From Tupaia tana (lineage: Eukaryota > Chordata > Mammalia > Scandentia > Tupaiidae), in assembly GCA_026018925.1 (NCBI GenBank), contig JAKSZU010000025.1:23880891-23944890 (forward strand): DNA of 64,000 bases, read 5' to 3'. Position 1 is the first letter of the stretch; the number at the start of each line of letters is the position of its first letter. This document shows, one piece after another, positions 56,167-64,000 of the stretch. A program made the translations under genes and the position numbers. The notes beneath the pieces are model-generated. The model made no database searches. It was not told the origin of the DNA and worked only from the letters and a program-made list of their open reading frames with translations.

Positions 56167-56212
56167 AAGGAAGGGCTTATCCTTGTACGACTGTCCAAAC
56201 CCTTCCTTGGAG
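56167..56212. repeat. 11-base inverted repeat, 24-base loop
   Basis: CCAAGGAAGGG at 56,167-56,177 and CCCTTCCTTGG at 56,202-56,212, beside two SINEs. Confidence 0.85.
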
Positions 56213-56227
56213 AGACCCTGTTTCATT

Positions 56228-56451
56228 ATTCTACTATAGGCGTGTGTGCCTGCGGGACAGAGAGAGGGAAAGCAAGAAATCACCCCGCAGGGGGTTGGCC
56301 CGTCGCAATCCCTTCTCCTCCATTGGCCTCTGAGGGTTTGGCCCTACACACACACGCTCCGCGTGATTTTCAAACCTAAGGTCTAGGACTAGAACCGTTG
56401 CTGTTCATGTGGGAGCCCAGGGCATTAACCACCAGACCACCTGCTTGGCCC
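56228..56451 (-). mobile_element. SINE, older copy
   Basis: Reverse copy from CTACTATAGGCGTGTGTG to CACCTGCTTGGCCC. The inverted B box reads GGACTAGAACCG. Confidence 0.8.
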
Positions 56452-56466
56452 TGCCTTGGAGATTTT

Positions 56467-56712
56467 GTTGTTGTTGTTGAGGTTTTTTACTATAGGGCCC
56501 ATGTGCTTGCCAGAGAGACAGAGAGACAGAAAGCGAGAAATCGCCCCCAGGAGGGATAGCCACGCTGCAATCCCTTCTCCTCCATTCTCCTCTTGGGATC
56601 TTGGGCATGCACGGACACGCGCCCGGCGTGAGTTTAAGCCACCAGGTCCGGGACTCGAACCCGGTCGACTACATGGGAGTCCAGCGACATAGCCATGATA
56701 CCGGCTAGCCCC
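56467..56712 (-). mobile_element. SINE, long class, young
   Basis: Exact 15-base duplications (TGCCTTGGAGATTTT) at 56,452-56,466 and 56,713-56,727. The (GTT)n at the tail is on the reverse strand (AAC)n. It sits next to the older SINE at 56,228. Confidence 0.9.
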
Positions 56713-56880
56713 TGCCTTGGAGATTTTTAAGCATGGCCGGGACAGGGCCTGATTTGTTTTCCCGCGATCAGAGGACAGCAGGCTGCAGCAGGGGCAAGAG
56801 CGAACCAGGCGGCCGGAGGGATCCAGAGGGCGCAGGCGGGACGGGGGTGCAGAGGGCAGACCGGAAAAGCGTCAGCAGCT
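56713..56880 (-). mobile_element. L2-like relic, continuation
   Basis: ATTTTTAAGCATGGCCGGG, GGGCCTGATTTGTTTTCCC and GCAGCAGGGGCAAGAGC fit the next part of reverse L2. The CpG-rich composition here is therefore partly repeat-derived. Confidence 0.45.
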
Positions 56881-57599
56881 TGGTCCGAGGCACAAGGCAT
56901 CCGGAAGTGGCTCCTCGCACGTGCACCGCGGGAGCGCAAGGCCGAGGCTCAGCCTGCTGCTGCGTCCGGGTAGGCCGCGGGTGCCCGCAGTGCCGGGCCG
57001 TCGGGGGTTCGTTCGCGCGGAGAGGCACGTGGCGGGCAGGGGCCCAGGTGCGGGCGCCGAGCTGGAGCGGGAGGGCGGCCGGGTGCGCCCGCCGTGGGCC
57101 CCGCTGCGCCGGCTGCGAGCCTCTCGGTGCTTTTGCAAGAGCACGTTTGAAGCGCTTCAACCCGGGACCTCGGCGCTGGCCGCTGTAACGCGGGATGGTG
57201 GCCTGGGCAGACGGGCTCTCTTCCGGGCCTGGTGATGCCGGCCTTCAGGGACCTGACCCGGGCGGGCTGGGCCGGAGTGGTAAGGGAGCGGTGAGAAGAG
57301 GACCGGGAAGACGGAGAGCCAGAGTGGGGTCCCTGCCCCCCCGTGCACGGGAAAGATCCACTGCACAGACACGCCCACCCACGCCTGCACCAAGGGCCGC
57401 GTGGGGTAGAGGCTGCGTGTGGGACTCAGGCACAGCGTGATCGAGGTGTGACCGAGCTCAGAGAGCACCAAGGGCCGCGTGGGGTAGAGGCTGCGTGTGG
57501 GACTCAGGCACAGCGTGATCGAGGTGTGACCCAGCTCAGAGAGCAGAGCGGAGCTGTGCCGTTGTGAGGCGGAGCGCGCTGCAGAGTTAGGGTACCCCG
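56881..57599. other. GC- and CpG-rich patch, second possible CpG island
   Basis: Dense CpG (GCCGGGTGCGCCCGCCG and similar) with a tandem duplication at its downstream end. It adjoins an L2-like relic. No ATG with a convincing coding frame and donor was found. It could be an intronic island or a CpG-rich relic. Confidence 0.4.
57391..57546 (+). repeat. 78-bp tandem duplication
   Basis: CAAGGGCCGCGTGGGGTAGA begins at 57,391 and 57,469. The two 78-base units differ at about two positions (ACCGAGCTC against ACCCAGCTC, and the last base), so the event is recent. 78 is a multiple of three, which keeps overlapping frames open. Confidence 0.95.
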
Positions 57600-57825
57600 C
57601 GGGGGGCCTAGTGCTAAGGCCCTGGATGCCCACGTGGTCCATCGCTGTTCCAGACTGGTGGCTTGAACATCATGGCAGGGCGTGCGCATGCGTGCCCAAA
57701 GCCCCAGAGGAGAATGAAGAAGGGATTGCAGCGTGTCCATCCCCGGGGAGGAGGGGTGGGGGGTGGAGAGGTGATTTCTCACTTTCCTTCTCTCTGTCTC
57801 TCTCCTCCTGGGGGGGGGGGCACTT
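57600..57825 (+). mobile_element. SINE, diverged
   Basis: GGGGGCCTAGTGCTAAGG, CGTGCCCAAAGCCCCAGAGG and a TCTCTGTCTCTCTCC block ending in a G run. The B box is damaged. Confidence 0.7.
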
Positions 57826-57843
57826 CCTTTCACCTTCCCTTTT

Positions 57844-57992
57844 TAAAAAAGAATTATTTATTTAATTTTATTTGTTATTGTTATTTTTTAATTTGACCAG
57901 AGAGAGAGAGGGAAATTGAAAAAGCACGTGGCTCCAACCACAATGGCCATGTGGGAGTCCAGGCTGCAGCCACCGTGCCACCATGCCGGCCT
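57844..57992 (-). mobile_element. SINE, short class
   Basis: AGAATTATTTATTTAATTTT tail, TTTGACCAGAGAGAGAGAG, and CAACCACAATGGCCATGTGG to ATGCCGGCC; the inverted B box is damaged. Confidence 0.78.
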
Positions 57993-58504
57993 GTCCTTTC
58001 ACCTTGCTGGCTGACTTGCCTGGCCTCGTATTCTGCCGGAAGGACTGTCGGTCCTGTTCTTCATCGTCACCTTCTCAGGGCCTGTGCCCGGGCTGTCCCC
58101 CTGGGCATTCCAATGTGCCTCACTCAGTTGAGTTTTCCAAAGGGCAGCTCCTTTCCGTTCAGCCTTGCTGTCACGTGGCTTATCCTGGTTGCTCGGGGCC
58201 CGGGACGTGGAGGTGTGGCCTCTTGTCTGTTTCCCAGTGCTGAGCAGGACAGGGCCTGTGTGCCATTGCTGTGTGCTGAGGAAGAGCTGTTTCCTGTTTC
58301 TGCAAAGCCTTGGGCTCCCTGGGCGGTGGAGGGAGGCACGTGTTTGTGGGCTGGTCTGGGAAAATGCCGTTGGTGTTCAGTGGGCTCCTGGTCTGAACCC
58401 CTAGGGCCTCTAAGGGAGGGCAGAGGCTGGATATAGTCAGATGTGCCAGTGGCTGGGGGAGAGGGGCAGGTGGAGATTGGGGCCTTCTCTAGGAAGGGGC
58501 TTTT
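57993..58504. other. Unique GC-rich sequence
   Basis: Open + frame of 161 codons (57,951-58,436) starts inside a SINE and has no splice context. Confidence 0.5.
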
Positions 58505-58755
58505 TGGGCCAGGCAGGTGGCATGGCATTGTGGTTAAGGCACTGGATGGTTCGAGTTGCCGGCTGTGTGGTTCGAGTCCTGGACCCAGTGGCTTGAGAGA
58601 CATGCTGGGCACATGTGGGTACACGCCCAGAATCCAGAGGAAAGTGGAGAAGGGATGGCGGCGTGACCATTCCCCACTGGGGGTGATTTCTCATGTTCCC
58701 TGTCTCTCTGCCTCTGGAGAGTGCATGTGCCCTGTAGCCAGTTATGAGAGTAAAT
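58505..58755 (+). mobile_element. SINE with partly duplicated tRNA region
   Basis: GGGCCAGGCAGGTGGCATGG start. Two B-box-like strings occur, GGTTCGAGTTGCCGG and GGTTCGAGTCCTGGACCC, about 22 bases apart, suggesting a small internal duplication. It ends GTGCCCTGTAGCCAG. Confidence 0.8.
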
Positions 58756-58949
58756 CAAAAAAGAAAGGGATGCTTCATGTGCAGCGGGCAGACGCTCACT
58801 TATAAAATAAGGCCAAGGTGTGAGATAATTCTCGAGTGATTTTACTTCCCGTCTCCTCTACTCTGTGCAAGTTAGGCAGTTCTTCAGTGTCCCTCCGCTG
58901 ATAGGCCCCGAGAGCCTTTGTCGCCTTCCTCCCCTTGAAGGAATTGAAA

Positions 58950-59225
58950 TATATAAGAAATGCCTACAACTCGAACAAAGAACTATTAACCCAATTTTTA
59001 AAACGGGCGAGAGACTCCAGTAGACATTTCCCCAAAGAAGATCCACGATGGCCAACAGGTATGTGCAAAGGTGCCAAATGTCACCGATCATCAGGGAGAT
59101 GCAAATCAAAGCCACGATGAGCTGTCACCTCCTATCTGTTAGGATGACTATTTAAAAAAAAAGCCCCAAACCAGAAAAACAAAAAGCAGAAGACAACTGT
59201 CAGTAAGGGTGTGGAGAAACCCAGC
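58950..59225 (+). mobile_element. L1 ORF2 fragment (reverse-transcriptase gene, C-terminal part)
   Basis: CATTTCCCCAAAGAAGATCC, GATGGCCAACAGGTATG, ATCATCAGGGAGATGCAAAT, CACGATGAGCTGTCACCTCC and GGGTGTGGAGAAACCC match L1 ORF2 near its 3' end. Stops and indels make it a dead relic. Confidence 0.78.
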
Positions 59226-59876
59226 CGCCCCTTCCCTTTCCTCCTCTCCTCTCTTTTTGACAGAGAGGTGTTTCTGACAGACTCTCGCCACACCGCGGTC
59301 CGCGCACCCAGCCTCCCGGTTCGCTAGGATCGCGGGTGCCCCCTTAGGTTGTTCTGGAACCAGATCGGGCCCCCCGTGCAGCCTCAGCCCTAGCCCCTGA
59401 GCTGTGCCCCTGCTCACGCCACTGTGGCTGAGGTCAGTTGTCCCTTTTCTTATCCTCGTCGGCCTATGCCGGGTTCCAGAACAAGGGGAGTTGGGCGTTA
59501 GCCCCTGTGCTGAGAAAAACCCGTTTTATTACTCAGAATTCCAGTAAGCGAAGTCACATATTTCGATCGTCAATGTTCTCCAGAAGCTGTGAGCACAGTA
59601 AGCCAAGGTGGGCCCCCCTCTCCTGCCTGATAAACCCAGAAGTGCATGGGTGGAGCTTTCTGGTCATTCTCATGCCCCTTCAGCCCCTCAAGGACATGGG
59701 AGAATTGCACATGCGCTCTTGTTTTAGCCTTTGGAGTGCTTCCAGTTCAAAGCCCGTGAATGCCAGCGCCTTTCTGGAACGGGGTAGAGGAGCTGGATCC
59801 ACTGCATGCTAATTGTTATTATTTTGTAATAATAAAACCCACAGCTGGTATTCTGAACAGAGCCTGTGTGAAATAT
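59226..59876. other. Unique sequence
   Basis: Follows the L1 relic; nothing recognised. Confidence 0.5.
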
Positions 59877-60256
59877 ACAAGGGTCTTTGACAAGTTCAGA
59901 GAAAATGCGTATTATGAAAAAGAATGCATTTCGGCCCCCAAAGAAACTCAGACTGTGTGTTTTTAACTGCCCAAGGGCACGTATGGTTGCCAGCGATAGA
60001 TGGGGCGGGGGTGGGGTGGAGGCATCTCCCCAGCCCCCCACGATGTGTGATCATGCGCCAGTCTCCTCCATCTCTCTACCCTGTCGGGATTTGGGGCACA
60101 CAGGCACATGTGTTTCCCATGTTTTTCAAGCCACCGGGGCCAGGATTTGAACCACGGTTGGCCACGTGGGATCCGGCTCTCTTAATTATTAGGCTGCAAA
60201 GTGCCTTACACTCATACTTTATTTACATTTTTCTGCAAATATTTTGAATTTTTTTG
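59877..60256. mobile_element. Third copy of the MITE, interrupted by a SINE
   Basis: Left GTCTTTGACAAGTTCAGAG and GCGTATTATGAAAAAG, right ACTCATACTTTATTTAC and AAATATTTTGAATTT, separated by the SINE at 59,955-60,190. Confidence 0.65.
59955..60190 (-). mobile_element. SINE nested in a terminal-inverted-repeat element
   Basis: Diverged reverse copy (CAAGGGCACGTATGGTTGCC, GGATTTGAACCACGGTTGGCC) interrupting the element at 59,877-60,256. Confidence 0.75.
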
Positions 60257-60983
60257 GTACTAATCCAGTACTGCATTTCTGGTTATGTCATCGGAATAGA
60301 GAATAAAGAATCGTCCAGATAATTGATTTTGTATTAACACAGACTTACTGACACGTGATTGAGGAAACATTTTCATGAAAGACCCGTCAGACAAAGGGGA
60401 TTATTTAAGTCTTCAACGTGGAAAGAGGGTCAGTCGGGAGATCTTATTTAATGTCACCGACCACAGAGGGTGTGGGCCTTGGGGATGACGATTGTCCTCC
60501 CACCCATGGCCGCTTTGTGTGGGCCTGGACATTTAGTCCTGGGGGTGCTTTCTGGGGGACTGAGCAGGTGGGTCAGTAGAAGACTCGCCCAGCTGACTGC
60601 TTCACTGCGAGCGTGGCGCGGGCTGCCAGGTGGTGGAGGCTGCTCATAGCCGTCTTCTCTCTCTCTCTCTCTCCTGGGCGGTTCAGACTCAGTTGCTCAT
60701 CGGATACTCACCCGAGCCCCCCTCCCTGAATCCCTTCACCCCGGGTCCAAGTTGGTCTTCTCTGGGAGACCGGTCCTGGCTTTCTAACTTGCATCCACCT
60801 TGCCTTCGGTAATATTCCCAGTTAGCAATGGGTCATCAACGCCTGCTGTCCTGTTTCCTTGCATCGGCTTCACCTCCCCATCCAGGTGGCGGGCTCCTTG
60901 GGATAGAAATGACTCTCGAAACTGACCAGTCCTCTTCCCTACACTTCGAGGTCACGCTTGCCTCATTTTTGGCCTGGATAAGT
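60257..60983. other. Unique sequence
   Basis: A short (CT)n at 60,655-60,674. No gene. Confidence 0.5.
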
Positions 60984-60993
60984 ACAGTAGACT

Positions 60994-61192
60994 TTTTTTT
61001 TTTTTTTTAAAGACAATTATTTATTTCCATTTGTTATTTTATATTTATTTATTTTTAATTTGACTAGAGAGAGACAGAGAGAGAGAGAGAGAAAGGGAAA
61101 GCAAGGAAATAGGCTACCAGGTCCAGGACTTGAACTGCAGTTGGCCATGTGGGAATCCAGTGCCTTTAACCACCATGCCACCCGCTGGTCCT
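60994..61192 (-). mobile_element. SINE, short class
   Basis: T-rich tail, TTTGACTAGAGAGAGACAG, (GA)n, GGACTTGAACTGCAGTTGG and ACCCGCTGGTCCT. Flanking ACAGTAGACT (60,984) and GCAGTAGACT (61,197) form the duplication. Confidence 0.88.
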
Positions 61193-61206
61193 GAGTGCAG
61201 TAGACT

Positions 61207-62999
61207 CTTAGCCACCTAGGAACTAAGTTTCTGAAGCTGCTGCAATCCCTTGTTTAAAAACTCTCCAGCGGGCCCTGCTGCCTGCAGTGTCCTTTCAGAT
61301 GCCCCCACACAGGCTGGGACCTGTTGGTCTTGCCTGGGCCTCTACTCCATTTCCTGTTGCTCCGGCGTCTTTCTTCCCCCGTGCTGGAGCCCTCCTGCGC
61401 TCCTTCCTGGTGCTCGGACGTGACAGGTCTCCCATTCTTGGAGCCCTGCTTCTCACCGCTGCCTCGCCCAGACCTCCTTTTCCAACTCTTACTGCTCTGC
61501 AATTTTCAGCATGTTATATCTATATATATATATTAAAAAAAAAACAACGCGCATTTTTGTGAACTAAAATAGTGACATTAAAACTGAAGGAAGAGAGGTA
61601 AAGGATTTGTGTAATAATGAACATTATTTGACCAACCAGACAAATATATAATTTGTGCAGGTTAAAAAAGCATATTAATAACTCCATGAGGCTAACCAAT
61701 TTAGGACTCAATTAGAAATGTGATCCCAGGAACTACATACAAATTATTATAATTATGGTGACAGGAAATGGCGCTCCTAGGACATGGTGGGAGGCAGAAA
61801 TTTAAAAGGGGAATATATTATTTAAAAGTCAGGCAGCTTGTCTTTGCGGCCATAAGAGTTGAACTGGGAAAATTGAAGATCTCAGATCATAAAGCTACCG
61901 GCAGGATGAAGTACTAAGCTAATCCACTCAGCAGAAAGCAGTTCAGCACCATAATTGGAAATACAGGCTTGTGGTTACTTAATAGAAGCGAACATTTAAT
62001 CACGTCAGGGCCACTGGTTGCCGTAGATTTAACATACCGTCCCGAACATATTTTGCAACTTGGACAATTAATTCCACACCTGTACGGTCCCGTATCCAGC
62101 TTTATAAAACAGGTCCTCCCCGTAAAAATAAATGCATGTGGCAAATAGCCTTCTCCCTTGTTTGCCAAAAAACAGATTACGATCAGGAAGGCCGAATTAT
62201 TACCTGCTGTCAACAAATGGATTACCCAAGCTAAGGTCATTATGGTTGCTGTCATTAGTTTACGTACTAAGCTGTTAGGAACTTAGGGATGGATGAATAT
62301 AGGGATGGAATGGTGGCCTTGATTTACCTGGGGCTTCTATTAGACTTTTGTGAACTTCATTTTGCATGCTTATAAGATTATGAGTTAAAACTACCCATGC
62401 AGCCCCACATTTTTAAAAACGAGATACTGCCTCTTTAAATGAAGCATTTTTCCCTTCCTGTCAAAGGTTTTAGATGAACTCAGCATCCCATGAACCTTTT
62501 CATGTTGTCATCTCCTGACATTTTTCTTCCTTGATTTTTAGAAATATAATACAAGATAAAAATACGCGTGGAGGTGAAACAGCAAGAGGTGGAGATACCA
62601 GGAATATTTATTTATTTACCCTTGGCCTTTATCCCCACCCTATTATTTCTGTAATTTGTTTCTACTGTTTCTTCAACTCCGAAGTCTGTTTCCGTTCACT
62701 TTGATTTCCACGATTCTGTTTTATTTAATTAAACTTTTTGAAGACTTTTTTTCCACTCCATTTGAATGAAACATGACTGAGGAGAAAATGAATATAAACA
62801 TCTTTGCATAACTGATACGTTGAAAAATGCATGACCACTTAAATGTCACAACTCGGCGAAGCATTTCTTTTTCATTCTAGTGCTACTGAATTTTAAGGAG
62901 GACTGGGTTTGCATTTGTAGCTTTGCTGGGGTCAGGTAGCACTGTGCACTTGAGCTAAGAACAGCTGCCCGTGAGATCTCCAAGTTCCTCCCTCCCTGT
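61207..62999. other. Repeat-free sequence, candidate conserved block
   Basis: 1.8 kb without a SINE. 61,840-62,280 is balanced in composition and rich in TAATTA/CAATTA-type words (GGACAATTAATTCC, TTTATAAAAC), as many developmental enhancers are. Conservation cannot be tested here. TATATATATA at about 61,522-61,532. Confidence 0.3.
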
Positions 63000-63062
63000 C
63001 TTCCTCCTCCTCCTCCTCTTCCTCCCGCCTCCTTCCTTCCCTTCCCCCCCTCTTCCTACTTC
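63000..63062 (+). repeat. CCT-rich tract
   Basis: TTCCTCCTCCTCCTCCTCTT and CCTTCCTTCCCTTCCCC; low-complexity pyrimidine run. Confidence 0.8.
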
Positions 63063-64000
63063 CTGCTCTCTTCCCAGGCTGTGAGGGTGACAGATGTGAG
63101 GCCAGCCTTGGGCTCAGGCGGCACACCCCACATTCAGGCAGCTGTCCCTCCTCCCTCCCCAGCCCCCCCGGGCCTGTTCCTGAGCAGGCTCCGGGTTCGG
63201 CCAGGCCACCGGCTCAGGAGCTAGCTGTGCTCCGGGCTCAGCTCTCCCTGCCTGGCCTGACTGCTGCTCATTGACTTGCTCCTCAGAAGTCCGGGCGGTA
63301 GCTTAGACTCCAAGAATGAGGTAAGGTCTGATTCAGACGTCCTACCAGCAGGCTCCCACGGGCAGAAGGGACAGGGGAATACAGATCGGAAGGGAAGAGG
63401 AAGGGCACAGAAACAATTAGGTTATTGCCAGACAAAATGAACCAAAGCTTGAAGAAGATATAAGGATGGGGAAGTGGGGCCAGAAACTTCTATTTCCCGA
63501 GTACCTGTAAGGGGAGGGGCCAGGCGGGAAGGCCTCCTGCGTAGGTGGTGACCGGGATGCATACTTGCCCGTTTGTCACAGTCCCCGCTGTTCCATGGTA
63601 TCTCTCCAACACACAAGTGATTATTTTTTATTAAATAAAAAAAATGTAAATCTGTTTTTATTATTTATACATTAAATTGTTATACGTAATTTCATTTGTA
63701 AAGAGATTTTGCCCAACATAGCATATGCCACACGGCAGGCGAGTTGGGAATACTATACATGGCATCACCAACAATCAGCAGACCGTACCTGTGTCCCACA
63801 AATGTCTTCCTTCTCCATTTCTTCCCGAATTTCCCTCCTGCACTCTTCCCCTCTCCCACTCCCCTTCCACTTTGTCCCCAGTGTCCATGACAATTTTCAA
63901 CGCTTTTATGTCCTCAAGGCAAATTCAGAGCTTCATCGTCCAGTGGCCACTTTGTTGGCTTCTGTCTTGATCTCTGCTATGCACAGACCAGGATGGTTAT
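63063..64000. other. Unique sequence at the window end
   Basis: Nothing recognised with confidence. AT-rich 63,620-63,720, then a C/T-rich stretch to 63,900. Confidence 0.45.

Noticed and set aside
56733-57188. 151-codon frame as a second gene
   Set aside because: It overlaps an L2-like relic and a CpG-rich patch, with no splice-bounded exon.
1-64000. Colugo as the host, because of abundant tRNA SINEs
   Set aside because: Colugo CYN SINEs, as I remember them, are isoleucine-tRNA multimers without the long unrelated body seen here. The order is left open.
1-64000. Endogenous retrovirus
   Set aside because: I saw no paired LTRs, primer-binding site or gag/pol/env-like frames.

Overview
The window reads as non-coding mammalian nuclear DNA with one CpG-island promoter near its centre. 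Two kinds of evidence support this. First, there are ancient mammalian repeats throughout: MIR, L2, L1M 3' ends, an L1 ORF2 fragment and Tigger-like DNA elements. Second, more than forty copies of one tRNA-derived SINE lie on both strands, the youngest with clean target-site duplications. There is no sign of bacterial gene density, operons, CRISPR arrays or viral gene blocks. I do not recognise the SINE, so the mammalian order is left open. L1M, MER2-like and Tigger-like elements argue for a placental mammal.

Layout. 1-15,400 is AT-rich repeat-bearing DNA with SINEs, a 55-base T tract, MIR/L2/L1M pieces and a short U2-like fragment. 15,930-16,690 is a pyrimidine-rich tandem repeat built on CATC/CACC. 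16,700-23,640 is moderately GC-rich, mostly unique, with MIR relics, one of them split by a SINE, and an 89-bp duplication. 23,894-24,249 is a long purine tract growing out of a SINE tail. 24,250-34,750 mixes SINEs, a MER2-like element, L2 and L1M relics.

34,980-38,110 is a strong CpG island. It holds one credible protein-coding first exon (35,778-35,864, + strand, 29 codons, ending on a consensus donor), a G-run array and several alternating purine-pyrimidine tracts. If this is a gene's first exon, everything from 35,865 to the right-hand end may lie in its first intron; no later exon was recognised. 38,110-64,000 is repeat-bearing unique sequence with two small hairpin transposons, three copies of a second terminal-inverted-repeat element (two interrupted by SINEs), a Tigger-like element with TA ends, a cluster of young SINEs (50,405-53,585), an L1 ORF2 relic and a second GC-rich patch (56,730-57,600), part of it an L2 relic.

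No cooperating gene set is present. The interest lies in the SINE family, the hairpin elements, the unidentified exon with its promoter, and several local duplications. Repeat names rest on remembered consensus sequences, not on a search, and most repeat edges are approximate to about 5-20 bases.
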